Assembly (NCBI GenBank): GCA_031277855.1
Contig: JAITLO010000008.1
Location: 186,001-250,000 of the forward strand
Source: Acidovorax sp.
GTDB taxonomy: Bacteria > Pseudomonadota > Gammaproteobacteria > Burkholderiales > Burkholderiaceae_C
Length of the DNA: 64,000 nt
Direction: 5' to 3'
In this document: piece by piece, positions 1 through 9,585 of the stretch
Numbering within the stretch: position 1 is the first letter of the stretch
How the letters are laid out: each line of letters opens with the position of its first letter
Translations under genes and position numbers: made by a program
The notes under the pieces: model-generated
The model's input: the letters and a program-made list of their open reading frames with translations, nothing else
Databases searched by the model: none
Told to the model about the DNA's origin: nothing

Positions 1-2501
1 CCAAGAGCCGGGCCGAGATGGCCGCGCAAACCAAGCCCGCAGCCAAGCCCAGCACCCGCAGCCAGGCCTTTTTGCCGGTGAGCCAACGTGCCAGCGGAGC
101 CCAAGTGGAAGGTACGGTGGAGGAGCGCCTGGCGCTGTTCAACCCGGCCGAGCCGCAGCAAGAAGCCGCCACGCACAAGGTCAGCAACCGCCAGTGGGAG
201 CAGTTGCTGCGCCAGAACTTCATCAACATCCGCCGCGTGCGCGAGTGGCGCGACATCCACTCCCAGCTGCTCACGGTGGTGAAAGAGCAGAAATGGCAGA
301 TCAACAGCGAGGCCGCAGGCTATGAGGCCATGCACCTGTCCATGCTCTCCGGTCTGCTGGGCAATATCGGCTACAAGGGCGAGGAGAGCGAAGCCTATCT
401 GGGCGCCCATGGCATCAAATTCCACCCCCATCCCGGCGCGCATCTGAGCAAAAAGCCGGGCCGCTGGATTGTAGCGGCCGAGCAGGTCGAGACCTCGCGC
501 CTGTACGGCCGTGGCATTGCCGCCATCGAGCCGCAGTGGCTGGAAGAGGTGGGCGGCCATCTGCTGAAGAAACAGCTGCTGGACCCGCATTGGAGCAAGA
601 AACAGGCCGATGTGGTGGCGCTGGAGCGCGCCACGCTCTATGGCCTGGTGGTCTACAACGGCCGGCGCGTGAGCTATGGCCGCGTGGACCCGCATTCGGC
701 GCGCAACACCTTTATCCGCCAGGCCCTGGTGGAGGGCGAGTGGGAGACCAAATGGCATTTCCTGCCCGCCAACCTCAAGCTGATGCGCAAGGTCGAAGAG
801 CTGGAGCACAAGAGCCGCCGCCAGGACGTGCTGGTCGATGACGAGCTGATCTTCGCCTTCTACGACCAGCAACTGCCGCGCGATGTGTACAGCGGTGCCA
901 CCTTTGACCAGTGGTTCCGCCTGCACAGCAAGGGCAACCCCGAGCTGCTGCGCCTGTCCAAGGACGAGCTGATGCGCCATGAGGCCGCCGGCATCACCAC
1001 CGACAATTTCCCCAAGCTGCTCAAGCTCGGCGGTGTGGACTGTACGGCCAGCTATCTGCACAGCCCCGGCGATGCGCGCGACGGTGTCACCGTCACCGTG
1101 CCGCTGTTTGTGCTGAATCAGGTATCGGAGGAGCGTGCCGAATGGCTGGTGCCGGGCATGCTCAAGGACAAGATCCAAGCCCTGCTCAAAAGCCTGCCCC
1201 AGCGCCCGCGCAGCCGCTTTGTGCCCCTGCCCGAAAGCGCGGCCCGCCTGGCCGCGCTGTTCACACAGCCCGAGCGCTGGGCCCAGCAGGGCAGCGGCCT
1301 GATCGATGCTTTGTTAAAGCAGGTGCGTGACGAAACCTCGCTGGATGTGAAGCGTGCCGACTTTAAGCTGGACATGCTCAGCCCGCATCTGTTCATGAAC
1401 TTCCGCATCACGGACGAGCATGGCCGCCAGCTGGACCAGGGCCGCAATCTGGGCGCGCTCAAGTCCAAACTGGGCAGCCAGGCGCGTGGCGCCTTCCAGG
1501 CGCTTGCTTCCTTAAAGGTAGCAGCCGTAGCACCTGTGCAGCCAGATGTGGCATCGAACACATCGCAAAGCAGTGAAAAGAAAGCGCAGGCTGCTGCGAA
1601 AACCGGAGCGCCTGCAGGCAAGATCGAACAGGCCGCAGCAGCCCAGCCGCATGATGCCCGCTACAAGGAGTGGAGCTTTGGCGAGCTGCCCGAGCTGATG
1701 GAAATCCGCCAGGGCAGCCAGACTTTGCTGGGCTTCCCGGCGCTGATCGATCACGGCGACTGCGTGGGCATCGCAGTGTTTGACGAGCCCGAAATGGCCA
1801 CCGCCAAGCACCGCGTGGGCCTGCGTCGCCTGTTTGCGCTGCAGATCCGCGACGCGCTGAAATACCTGGAAAAAAACATCCCCGATCTGCAGAAAATGGC
1901 CGTGGCCTATATGCCGCTGGGCACGCAGGAAGAGCTGCGCGCCCAGATCATTGACGTTGCCATAGACCGTGCCTTTTTGCAGGAGCCTTTGCCAGCCAAT
2001 GCCGCCGACTTCAAGCAGCGTGTGCAGGACGGGCGCGGACGCCTGACCCTGATCGCCAACGAGGTGGCGCGCATGGCCGGTGTGATTCTGGTGGAGTACG
2101 CGGCTGCCGCGCGCAAGATCAAGGACACGAAAAACGCGCCCGATGCCACCAAGGACGCTGGCGAGCAGCTGAACAAGCTGATGCCAAAGAACTTCATCGC
2201 CGTGGCACCCTGGACGCAGCTAGGCCATTACGCGCGCTACCTGAAGGCCATCACCACGCGCCTGGACAAATACCGCGCCGACCCCGCGCGCGATGCCGCC
2301 AAGCTCAAGGAGCTGCAGCCGCTGGAACAGCGCTACTGGCGCCTGGTGGCCGAGCGCAAGGGCCAGGTCGATGCCCGCATGCAGGAATACCGCTGGATGC
2401 TGGAAGAGCTGCGCGTGAGCTTTTTCGCCCAGGAGCTGCGCACGCCGTATCCGGTGAGCAGCAAGCGTTTGGACAAGGTCTGGCAGCAGTTGCAGCATTG
2501 A
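1..2501 (+). CDS. hrpA: ATP-dependent RNA helicase HrpA, C-terminal part (5' truncated by window)
   Basis: The reading frame is open from base 3, so the gene starts before the window. About 833 residues are visible. They match the region after the DEAH helicase motor: an OB-fold segment (NFINIRRVREWRDIHSQL, then GIKFHPHPGAHLSKKPG) followed by the long C-terminal DUF3418 region (SRFVPLPESA, then LSPHLFMNFRI). The family is about 1300 residues long, so the RecA-like helicase domains lie upstream of base 1. A low-complexity Ala/Gln/Ser linker sits around residues 505-545. HrpA is a cytoplasmic DEAH-box RNA helicase linked to rescue of stalled ribosomes and mRNA processing. The ATG at 18 is internal, not the start. 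The assignment is firm; what is missing cannot be judged here. Confidence 0.9.
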   Translation, partial: KSRAEMAAQTKPAAKPSTRSQAFLPVSQRASGAQVEGTVEERLALFNPAEPQQEAATHKVSNRQWEQLLRQNFINIRRVREWRDIHSQLLTVVKEQKWQINSEAAGYEAMHLSMLSGLLGNIGYKGEESEAYLGAHGIKFHPHPGAHLSKKPGRWIVAAEQVETSRLYGRGIAAIEPQWLEEVGGHLLKKQLLDPHWSKKQADVVALERATLYGLVVYNGRRVSYGRVDPHSARNTFIRQALVEGEWETKWHFLPANLKLMRKVEELEHKSRRQDVLVDDELIFAFYDQQLPRDVYSGATFDQWFRLHSKGNPELLRLSKDELMRHEAAGITTDNFPKLLKLGGVDCTASYLHSPGDARDGVTVTVPLFVLNQVSEERAEWLVPGMLKDKIQALLKSLPQRPRSRFVPLPESAARLAALFTQPERWAQQGSGLIDALLKQVRDETSLDVKRADFKLDMLSPHLFMNFRITDEHGRQLDQGRNLGALKSKLGSQARGAFQALASLKVAAVAPVQPDVASNTSQSSEKKAQAAAKTGAPAGKIEQAAAAQPHDARYKEWSFGELPELMEIRQGSQTLLGFPALIDHGDCVGIAVFDEPEMATAKHRVGLRRLFALQIRDALKYLEKNIPDLQKMAVAYMPLGTQEELRAQIIDVAIDRAFLQEPLPANAADFKQRVQDGRGRLTLIANEVARMAGVILVEYAAAARKIKDTKNAPDATKDAGEQLNKLMPKNFIAVAPWTQLGHYARYLKAITTRLDKYRADPARDAAKLKELQPLEQRYWRLVAERKGQVDARMQEYRWMLEELRVSFFAQELRTPYPVSSKRLDKVWQQLQH

Positions 2502-2522
2502 TGCCGCGCTGGCCTTGCAGCT

Positions 2523-3413
2523 TCAGCGTGCCTGGCGCTGGCGCTCGGCCAGCACCTGCCGGGCGCTCTCGACCAGCTTGTGGATGAGGGCCAGCCTTGC
2601 GGAAGAGCGCAGCCACATGACACCGAATCTGCGCGTCTGGATGGCGTCGGGCAGCGGAATCCGCACCACATCTTGCCCGTCCGGCAGGTTCAATGCGGTG
2701 TCGGGCACCAGGGCCACGCCCAGCCCGCGGTCGACCATCATGGCAATGGCCGCGAGCGAGCTCAGCTCGAAGCGCTCCAGGGGAGCGACACCAATGTCCT
2801 GCAGATAACGCTCCACCATCTTGCCGCCACCCAGAGTACGGTCATAACGCACCAGCGGCTGGGTGCGCAGCAGCTGGTGCGGATCTCGCCTGGCCATGCT
2901 TTTGGGGGCCAGCAAGATCAGCTTTTCCTCCCGCAGCTGTGACCAGTCGCAAGTCTTGGCCAGCGGAAAGTTGGGATAGAGGCAGACCGCAGCATCGATG
3001 TCGCCGGTTTGCATCTCCTCATACAGCTGGTGGGTGGTGGCCGAGCGCAGATAGACCTTGACGTCCGGGCATGCCACGACGAACTTGGCGAGGATGTCGG
3101 GCAGCAAGCTGTGCAGGGCGGTATTGATCGTTCCAATGACCAGCTCGCCCGTGTTGGCATCCTGATTGACCAGGGTATGGGTGTTCGAGAGCTCACGCAG
3201 CAGTGCGGGGGCGCTGTCCTTGAGCCGATGGCCTGCCGGGGTGGGCACCACAGTGCGCCCCGCGCGCGTGAGCAGCGGGGTGCCAAATTCTTTTTCCAGA
3301 TTGCGCATCTGCTGCGCCACGGCGGCCGCCGTGAGGTGCATGCGCCGTGCGGCCTCTGCCATAGAGCCGGTTTCTGCGACCAGGAGAAAGCTGTTGAGGT
3401 AGCTGGTTTCCAT
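2523..3413 (-). CDS. LysR-family transcriptional regulator
   Basis: A 296-residue protein of usual LysR length. The N-terminal winged helix-turn-helix spans about residues 4-62 (SYLNSFLLVAETGSMAEAA, then LEKEFGTPLLTRAGR). The C-terminal effector-binding domain runs from about residue 90. It is transcribed divergently from the CitE-like lyase, Bug protein and CoA-transferase genes, with 88 bases between the starts. That is the usual arrangement for a LysR activator of a catabolic operon, so it probably responds to the organic acid handled by those enzymes. The ligand cannot be read from the sequence. The only close ATG in frame is at the upstream end. Confidence 0.9.
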   Translation of the reverse strand: METSYLNSFLLVAETGSMAEAARRMHLTAAAVAQQMRNLEKEFGTPLLTRAGRTVVPTPAGHRLKDSAPALLRELSNTHTLVNQDANTGELVIGTINTALHSLLPDILAKFVVACPDVKVYLRSATTHQLYEEMQTGDIDAAVCLYPNFPLAKTCDWSQLREEKLILLAPKSMARRDPHQLLRTQPLVRYDRTLGGGKMVERYLQDIGVAPLERFELSSLAAIAMMVDRGLGVALVPDTALNLPDGQDVVRIPLPDAIQTRRFGVMWLRSSARLALIHKLVESARQVLAERQRQAR

Positions 3414-3501
3414 CAGAGGGTGCTTAAAAGAAAGTTTTTCTATCTTCTAAATACATGGTACAGCGCTTTATTTCAGGGGGCACGCTGCAGACAATCGCTG
3501 C
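3414..3501. promoter_or_regulatory. Divergent promoter/operator region, LysR versus citE-like operon
   Basis: This 88-base spacer separates two divergent starts. It is AT-richer than its surroundings and contains AAAGAAAGTTTTTCTATCTT near the LysR start, with partial dyad character. LysR regulators usually bind such spacers, but no clean T-N11-A palindrome could be fixed by eye. Confidence 0.4.
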
Positions 3502-4389
3502 ATGAGAAGCAAATTGTTTGTTCCTGGCTCCCGGCCTGAGCTCTTTTCCAAGGCCTTGCGCAGCGATGCGGACAGCCTGTCCTATGACCTGGAGGACGCC
3601 GTGGCAGAGCCGCGCAAGGCAGAGGCGAGGGCCTTGCTGAGCGCCTTTTTGCAAACCGATGCGGCGCGTGCACATGGCAAAACCATCATCGTGCGGGTCA
3701 ACGCCATGGATACCCCGCATTTCGCAGCGGACGTGGCCGCCGTCGTGCAGCAAGGGGTGCATCTCATCAACTTGCCAAAGCCTGAAAGCGCCCAGCATGT
3801 CAGAGAAGCAGCAGAACAAATCGCTGCGGCAGCGAAAGCCAATGGGTTGGATGTGGCTCCTGGCTTGCTGCTCAACATCGAAACCCCGAAAGCATTGCGC
3901 ACCGCAGCGGAGCTGGCAGGTGCTCACCCCAGCGTGGTGGGCCTGCAGGTGGGGCTGGGCGATCTTTTCGAGCCCTATGGCATTCACCGGCGGGAGCGTG
4001 CTGCCATTGAGCAAGTGCTTTTTGCCGTGCGCATGGCGGCGGCAGAAGCCCATGTGCAGGCCTACGACGGCGCGTTTTCCAATATCAGCGACACCGAGGG
4101 CTTCCGTGCCGAGGCGCAACTGGCCCACAGGTTGGGGTTTCAGGGCAAGACCTGCATCCATCCCAGCCAGGTCGCCTTGGCCAATGCCGTCTTTCAGCCG
4201 ACTGCAGCAGAGATTGAAGAGGCATTGAAGGTGGTGGCGGCTTCGCACGAAGCCGAGCACAGCGCTGTGGGTGCCTACGTGGTAGGCGGAAAGATGATTG
4301 ACAAACCCTTTGTGCTGCGTGCGCAAGCCATTGTGGCGCGCGCCCGGGAGCAAGGCTTGATATCGCCCCCGCCATCGCAGACAGCGTAG
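3502..4389 (+). CDS. CitE-like HpcH/HpaI aldolase/citrate lyase family protein (acyl-CoA lyase)
   Basis: 295 residues with the CitE-type TIM-barrel signatures: LFVPGSRPELFSKA at the N-terminus, YDLEDAV near residue 28, NIETPKA with the Mg-ligand Glu127, GLGDLF with Asp154, and CIHPSQV. Stand-alone CitE-like proteins cleave or condense acyl-CoAs such as malyl-CoA, citramalyl-CoA or 3-hydroxy-3-methylglutaryl-like substrates. They are not part of the citrate lyase complex, whose alpha and gamma genes are absent here. It is the first gene of a probable operon with a Bug binding protein and a family III CoA-transferase. That context suggests a route where an acid is imported, activated to its CoA ester and cleaved. 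The substrate is not determined. Confidence 0.85.
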   Translation: MRSKLFVPGSRPELFSKALRSDADSLSYDLEDAVAEPRKAEARALLSAFLQTDAARAHGKTIIVRVNAMDTPHFAADVAAVVQQGVHLINLPKPESAQHVREAAEQIAAAAKANGLDVAPGLLLNIETPKALRTAAELAGAHPSVVGLQVGLGDLFEPYGIHRRERAAIEQVLFAVRMAAAEAHVQAYDGAFSNISDTEGFRAEAQLAHRLGFQGKTCIHPSQVALANAVFQPTAAEIEEALKVVAASHEAEHSAVGAYVVGGKMIDKPFVLRAQAIVARAREQGLISPPPSQTA

Positions 4390-4458
4390 CCGCACAAGGC
4401 GGTGCGCTGCGCGCTGTGCGATGGGGCGCTTTGATTCATATAACGACAGGAGACATAG

Positions 4459-5451
4459 ATGAAACCGACAACTTCCCTGGTTCGCCGCACGGTGGCCATT
4501 TCTGCGTGCATGCTGGCTTGCGGTGTGGCTTTTCCCGCAATGGCCAGCGGCGCACCTTATCCCAGCAAGGCCATCACCCTGGTCGTGCCTTACCCGCCCG
4601 GAGGCTCCAATGACGTGTTTGCGCGGCTGGTGGCCAAGGAAATGGGAGAGATGCTCAAGCAGGCCATCATTGTGGAAAACCGCCCTGGTGCCAGCGGCAA
4701 CACGGGCACGGCTTCCGTGGCCAAGGCGCCGGCAGATGGCTACACCATCGTGGCAGTCTCTTCCAGCATGACCACCAATGCGGCGGTGCAGCCGAAGATG
4801 CCGTTTGACCCGGTCAAGAGCCTGGCGCCTATTGCCATGCTGGCCAAGGGCCCGATGGTGGTGGCGGTGAACAACGAATTCCCAGCCAGCACGCCCGAAG
4901 AGTTGATCAAGGCGGTGAAGGCCAACCCCGGCAAGTTCAATTACGCCACCTCCGGCACCGGCAGCGTCAACCACATTGCGACGGAGTATCTGCGCGCCAT
5001 GGCGCCTGGCTTTGACATCACCCACATCCCCTACAAAGGCCAAGGCCTGGCGGTGACCGATGTGGTTGGCAACCAGGTGCAGATACTGATGTCCAGCGGG
5101 CCGTCGATCCTGCCAATGATTCGCAACGGAAAGCTCAAGGCCGTGGGCATCACCAGCCTGAAGTCCAGCCCGATTGCGCCGGATCTCAAGCCTATGGCCT
5201 CGGCCGTGCCGGGCTTTGAATTTGAGTTGTGGTGGGGCCTGCTGGCGCCGGCAGGGACTCCTGCCGACATCGTCAACCAGCTCAATGCCACTGTGAATAA
5301 GGCGCTGGCCAAGCCCGCGCTGAAAGATCACTTTCTGCGTGAGGGCGCACTGGTGACACCGATGGCGCCGGCCCAGTTCGGCGAGGTGATCAGCAGCGAT
5401 GTGGCGCGCTGGAAGCAATTGGCCAAGACAAACAATATCGTTGCAGATTGA
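4459..5451 (+). CDS. Bug-family tripartite tricarboxylate transporter substrate-binding protein
   Basis: 330 residues. A signal peptide covers about residues 1-31 (Arg-Arg, a hydrophobic stretch, then AMASG). The mature protein begins with the Bug hallmark YPSKAITLVVPYPPGGSND, followed by IIVENRPGASG and ADGYTI. Bug proteins are periplasmic receptors for carboxylates and related metabolites. A good ribosome site (AGGAGA) lies 6 bases before the ATG. No TctA/TctB membrane genes lie nearby, so it is an orphan receptor, as is typical for Comamonadaceae. Its place between the lyase and the CoA-transferase suggests that it captures the substrate of that pathway. Confidence 0.92.
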   Translation: MKPTTSLVRRTVAISACMLACGVAFPAMASGAPYPSKAITLVVPYPPGGSNDVFARLVAKEMGEMLKQAIIVENRPGASGNTGTASVAKAPADGYTIVAVSSSMTTNAAVQPKMPFDPVKSLAPIAMLAKGPMVVAVNNEFPASTPEELIKAVKANPGKFNYATSGTGSVNHIATEYLRAMAPGFDITHIPYKGQGLAVTDVVGNQVQILMSSGPSILPMIRNGKLKAVGITSLKSSPIAPDLKPMASAVPGFEFELWWGLLAPAGTPADIVNQLNATVNKALAKPALKDHFLREGALVTPMAPAQFGEVISSDVARWKQLAKTNNIVAD

Positions 5452-5466
5452 TGGAGTGATGGACGA

Positions 5467-6618
5467 ATGAGCTTCGCCCTTATTGAACGTGAAGGTCCCA
5501 AGGGCCCGTTGAGTGGGATTCGTGTCCTGGACCTGAGTGCCTACATCGCTGGCCCCTACGGGTGCTCGCTGCTGGCAGATCAGGGGGCGGAGGTCATCAA
5601 GATTGAGCCCCCAGCGGGCGATAACCTGCGCCAATATCCTTCCACGCTGGAGGCCGAGAGCCGGGCTTTTCTCGGGGTCAACCGCAGCAAATGGGGCATG
5701 GTGCTGGACTTGAAGCAGGCGCCGGACCATACGGTGCTTTTAAAGCTGGTGCGGGATGCGGACGTGCTGGTGCACAACTTTCGCCCCGGCGTGCCGGAAC
5801 GCCTGGGGATTGCCTTTGCGCAGCTCAGCGCCATCAACCCGCGTTTGGTGTATTGCAGCGTGACGGGCTATGGAAGCAAAGGCCCGTTGAAGAACAAGGC
5901 TGGCTACGACCAGGTGCTACAAACTTTGAGTGGTATGTGCGCCATGCAGGGCAAGGCCGATGGGCCGCCCGAAATCCTGTACGGCTCGGTGGTCGACTAC
6001 TACGCCTCTGCATTGGTGGCCAGTGGCGTCGCATCTGCCTTGTACGAGCGCGAGCAGAGCGGGCTGGGCCAGCATGTGGGGGTTTCGCTGCTGGGCGCTG
6101 CACTCACCATGCAGTCTGCCCGCCTGGTCTGGGCGAGCGGTGAAGCTCGGGACGTGGGGCGCGATATGCGCTCGGGTGGCATTACCGGCATCCATCCCAC
6201 CAGGGAGGGCTTTATCTACATTTCCGCCAATACCCAGCATTTCTGGGCGGCACTGTGCGCGAAGACGGGCATGCATGATCTGGCCCGCGACGCGCAATAC
6301 GACACGGTGCGTAAGCGCGCGCAGCACAAGGCGCTGCTGGTGGAGCGATTGCGCAGCGCCTTGCAGGCGCAGACGGCGCTGGAGTGGGAGGGCATCTTCG
6401 GCGAGGAGGTGCCCTGTGCCGCAGCGCGCACGGTGGAAGATATGTTCGATGATCCCCAGGTACAGGCGGAAGGGCTGATTGCCGAGTTCTCGCACCCTGT
6501 TGTTGGCAGCTATCGTGGCTTCACCCGTCCTGTGGATTTTCACCGCACCCCCGGGCCCACACCGTTTGCTGCGCCGGCACTGGGGCAGCATACGGCGCTG
6601 CTCAGGGGGCAAGGCTGA
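5467..6618 (+). CDS. Family III (CaiB/BaiF) CoA-transferase
   Basis: 383 residues. The N-terminal motif LSGIRVLDLSAYIAGPYG and the segment ADQGAEVIKIEPPAGD are typical of family III CoA-transferases. The conserved catalytic aspartate is probably Asp177 in GSVVDYYA. The gene starts 15 bases after the Bug gene stop, so the two are co-transcribed. Members move CoA between organic acids, often from succinyl-CoA. With the CitE-like lyase upstream, a citramalate- or malate-type activation followed by cleavage is possible, but this is inference. A CoA-transferase plus lyase also occurs in itaconate degradation, but no hydratase is seen here. Confidence 0.9.
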   Translation: MSFALIEREGPKGPLSGIRVLDLSAYIAGPYGCSLLADQGAEVIKIEPPAGDNLRQYPSTLEAESRAFLGVNRSKWGMVLDLKQAPDHTVLLKLVRDADVLVHNFRPGVPERLGIAFAQLSAINPRLVYCSVTGYGSKGPLKNKAGYDQVLQTLSGMCAMQGKADGPPEILYGSVVDYYASALVASGVASALYEREQSGLGQHVGVSLLGAALTMQSARLVWASGEARDVGRDMRSGGITGIHPTREGFIYISANTQHFWAALCAKTGMHDLARDAQYDTVRKRAQHKALLVERLRSALQAQTALEWEGIFGEEVPCAAARTVEDMFDDPQVQAEGLIAEFSHPVVGSYRGFTRPVDFHRTPGPTPFAAPALGQHTALLRGQG

Positions 6619-6785
6619 CGACCACGGTGTGGCGAGGAAGGCTCTGCCTCGCTGCGCCGTCTGAATCTTCTGTATGGCCTGCGCTGCCACATGGCCGCAG
6701 CCCGCATGGGTGTTTGGTTTGAGGGGCCGGCGGTGTGCCATGCACAATGCGCGGCGCATTACCGCTACCCCAAGAGGAGACCCCC

Positions 6786-7166
6786 ATGTTCCGCACACTT
6801 TTGAAGTCCAAGATTCACCGCGTCAAGACCACGCACTGCGAGCTGCATTACGAAGGCTCATGTGCCATCGACGAGGACTTGCTCGATGCTGCCAATATTG
6901 CCGAGAACGAGCAAATCCATATCTGGAACATCGACAACGGTGAGCGCTTTGTCACCTATGCCATCAAGGGCCAGCGCGGCAGCGGCATGATTTCGGTGAA
7001 TGGCTCGGCAGCGCGCCGTGCCGCCGTGGGGGATTTGCTCATCATTGCTGCCTTTGCCCAGGTGCATGAAAGCGATGTGGCCGAGCATCAGCCCCAGCTG
7101 GTGTTTGTGGATGATCACAATCGCCAGACGGAGCTGCGCCACAAGGTGGCTACGCAGACGCTGTAG
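6786..7166 (+). CDS. panD: Aspartate 1-decarboxylase (pantothenate biosynthesis)
   Basis: 126 residues, the usual PanD proenzyme length. PanD makes beta-alanine from L-aspartate for pantothenate and CoA. It is made as a proenzyme that cleaves itself between Gly24 and Ser25 to form the pyruvoyl cofactor, and both residues are present (HYEGSCAI). The start at 6786 is set by a strong AGAGGAG ribosome site 6 bases upstream; an in-frame extension to 6735 lacks support. The 3' end overlaps the convergent MFS gene by 17 bases. Confidence 0.95.
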   Translation: MFRTLLKSKIHRVKTTHCELHYEGSCAIDEDLLDAANIAENEQIHIWNIDNGERFVTYAIKGQRGSGMISVNGSAARRAAVGDLLIIAAFAQVHESDVAEHQPQLVFVDDHNRQTELRHKVATQTL

Positions 7167-8397
7167 GCCGCAGCAAGGCCCGGCTGGACAAGGCCAGGCC
7201 CAGGGCCAGCAGGGCCGCCAGCACCAGCAGCCAGCGGGTGCCGTTGGCCTGCATGGCAGTCAGTCCCATCAACCATGCGGTAGCGAAAAACGCCAGGCTG
7301 GAGCCCAGGTGCATCAAGCTGGTTTGCAGCATGGAAAAGCTGGCGCGTCGCTCAGGGCTGGGATGGGCCGCGCTGGTGGCAGCCGCTGCGACCAGGGCCG
7401 TATAGGTGCTGGCCATAAAGCACACCATGAACAGCCCGCTGGCCATGGCGCCCAGCGGGCCCATCACGCCGCTGGCGCAGGCCAGCAGATTGGCTGCCAG
7501 CGCCGCCAGCCCCCAGCGGAACACGCGCGGCCCGCCAAAGCGGGAGACGGCCTTGCCCGCCAGCCTGGAGGCCAGCAGGCCGGCCACGCCACCCAGCAAA
7601 AACCACAGCGGCAACTGGGCGCTGCCACCGGCCAGGCCCATCAAAATGGGCGCCAGCATGGGAATCACCAGTAGGGCCGAGAATTGCGACAAGGCATTGA
7701 GCCCGGCGTGGCGCAGTGTGCCGCCGCGCAGGCCGGACAGCATTTGACCGAGCGAGGCCGCACGGGCTGGTGGGCGTGTAGCGGGCAGCTTCCAGGCCGC
7801 AGTGCACAGGCACAGCAGACAGCAAGTGACGATCAGGCGAAACGACCAGCGCCAATCCGCAGCCTGTGCCAGCCACAACACCAGCGGCGTGCCGGCAATG
7901 CTGACGGCGGAAAACGCCGCCACCGTGAGCGCCAGCAGGGCCGGCCGTTCTTTTTCGCTGGCATGCACCAGCAAAATGGCGGAGGCGCTGCCCATGGTGA
8001 TGCCGCCGGTAAGCCCGGCCACGGTGCGCCACAGCATCAGGCTGCCAAAGTGCTCCGTCATGGACACGGCCAGCGTGCTCAGGCTCAGCACCGACAGAGC
8101 CGCCAGCAGCAGCCGCTTGGGCTGTACGCGGTCTGCCAGGCCATAGGCCAGCAGGCCGGAGACGATGGCTGCGATGGTGTAGGCGCCGGCGGCATAGCCG
8201 GCCCAGCCCACGGGAACGCCCAGGTCGCCCGCCATCCAGGGAAACAAGGGGCTGACGGCCATGTACTCCAGCGCATTGGTGAACTGGATGGCGGTCACCA
8301 CCCAGGCAATGCTGCGTGCGCTGCCGGTTATGGAAGGTGTGGCGGGTGACTCTGGTGCAGAGGCTGATGAAAAAGAAGAAGGACTGCGATCTTGCAT
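7150..8397 (-). CDS. MFS transporter (AraJ-like drug/sugar efflux type)
   Basis: 415 residues with about 12 predicted membrane helices. The N-terminal half carries typical MFS features ([20 protein letters not shown], then LADRVQPKR in the loop between helices 2 and 3). The first 30 residues are a Ser/Pro-rich cytoplasmic tail. It resembles arabinose-efflux/AraJ-type exporters, but the substrate is unknown. It is divergent from a LysR gene that starts 90 bases away, which suggests that this LysR controls it. No clear ribosome site is seen, so the exact start is less certain. Confidence 0.88.
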   Translation of the reverse strand: MQDRSPSSFSSASAPESPATPSITGSARSIAWVVTAIQFTNALEYMAVSPLFPWMAGDLGVPVGWAGYAAGAYTIAAIVSGLLAYGLADRVQPKRLLLAALSVLSLSTLAVSMTEHFGSLMLWRTVAGLTGGITMGSASAILLVHASEKERPALLALTVAAFSAVSIAGTPLVLWLAQAADWRWSFRLIVTCCLLCLCTAAWKLPATRPPARAASLGQMLSGLRGGTLRHAGLNALSQFSALLVIPMLAPILMGLAGGSAQLPLWFLLGGVAGLLASRLAGKAVSRFGGPRVFRWGLAALAANLLACASGVMGPLGAMASGLFMVCFMASTYTALVAAAATSAAHPSPERRASFSMLQTSLMHLGSSLAFFATAWLMGLTAMQANGTRWLLVLAALLALGLALSSRALLRPTASA

Positions 8398-8462
8398 GAC
8401 AGGTGCTTGGTAGCCGGAAAGTGCCGCAGTCTAGGTGCCAAGTGCTGTCTAAAATAGGTCGT

Positions 8463-8487
8463 TTTTGATAACGATTGAATATCAAAA
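8463..8487. promoter_or_regulatory. Inverted repeat upstream of LysR gene, probable operator
   Basis: A perfect 8-base inverted repeat, TTTTGATA and TATCAAAA with a 9-base spacer, lies in the divergent spacer and touches the LysR ATG at 8487. Its place between a LysR gene and its divergent exporter fits an autoregulatory LysR site. Confidence 0.55.
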
Positions 8488-9410
8488 TGAGTGAAAAAAA
8501 AGAGCGGCTGAACCTGAATGCCTTGCGGGTGTTTGTGGCCGTAGCGTCCCGGCAGAGCTTTGCCGCGGCCGGGCGGATGCTGGAGCTGCCCACGTCCAAT
8601 GTCAGCCGCCATGTCAGCACGCTGGAGCAGAGCCTGGGCCTCAAATTGCTGGACCGGCGCGGCCGCAAGCTGCGCTTGACCGAGGCGGGCCAGGCCTTGT
8701 GCGAGCGTTTTGCGCCGCTGCTGCTGGATGTGGAGGGCTTTGTGGACACGCTCAAGCCTGCCGGCGCTGCACTGCAAGGCAGCTTGCGCATCAGCCTGCC
8801 CAGCGAAGCCGGCCCCTATCTGCTGGGGCCGGCCCTGGCCGACTTTGTGCACCAGAACCCCGAGCTGGAGCTGCGCTGCATCACCACGCTGGCAGGTGTG
8901 GAAGGGGGCTTGGAGGATATGGATCTGGCGGTGGTGGTGGGGCGGGGTGACCTGCCCGACACCAGCTGGGTGGCCCAGCCCCTGGCCGAGCTGGAAAGTG
9001 TGGTGGTGGCCGCGCCGGCCTTGCTGCAGCGTTATGGCACGCCCACCCAGGTCAGGGAGCTGGAGCAGCTGCCCTGCATCACCACGGTGGATGTGCTGGG
9101 CGGCGCACCCTGGCGCTTTGTGCAGGGCAGGGGGCGCATCTGGCAGCAGCCGGTGATGGCGCGGGTCAGGCTGGACAGTGGTGCCCTGGCATTCATGGCC
9201 GCGCGGCGTGGCACGGGCTTTGCCATTTTGGCCCGTCAGGCCTGCGAGCAGGCCATAGCGGCCGGGGAGCTGGTCGTGATCGATCTGGACAAGCAGCCCG
9301 CACCGCTGCGCCTGCTGGCCATCTACTCCCAGCGCAAATACCTGCCGCAAAAGGTCAAGGCGCTGATTGCGCATTTCCGCCAGGCCTTGGGCGCGCAGGG
9401 CAGGGGCTGA
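8487..9410 (+). CDS. LysR-family transcriptional regulator
   Basis: About 307 residues. The helix-turn-helix lies in the first 65 residues (LNALRVFVAVASRQSFAAAG, then SNVSRHVSTLEQSLGLKLL), followed by a LysR substrate-binding domain. The frame could begin at a TTG at 8475, but the ATG at 8487 gives a standard N-terminus. The divergent MFS exporter is the likely target. The effector is unknown. Confidence 0.9.
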   Translation: MSEKKERLNLNALRVFVAVASRQSFAAAGRMLELPTSNVSRHVSTLEQSLGLKLLDRRGRKLRLTEAGQALCERFAPLLLDVEGFVDTLKPAGAALQGSLRISLPSEAGPYLLGPALADFVHQNPELELRCITTLAGVEGGLEDMDLAVVVGRGDLPDTSWVAQPLAELESVVVAAPALLQRYGTPTQVRELEQLPCITTVDVLGGAPWRFVQGRGRIWQQPVMARVRLDSGALAFMAARRGTGFAILARQACEQAIAAGELVVIDLDKQPAPLRLLAIYSQRKYLPQKVKALIAHFRQALGAQGRG

Positions 9411-9585
9411 GATTCTAAGAACGTGGGCACCAGGCTGCGTATCGATATGGGCTTGATCTGTGTTGCCTGGGTATTGACCTGAAGCAAACCGCAGGGCCTG
9501 CCTGTGGCGGTCCGGCTGTTACAGTTTGCTGCATGCAGGGCAGCACCGGGTGGTGTAGCCAGCGCAGCCAGCGGATTGAACCTCT

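Noticed and set aside
3424-5730. 768-codon minus-strand open frame
   Set aside because: It is antisense to the CitE-like, Bug and CoA-transferase genes, which have clear family motifs on the plus strand.
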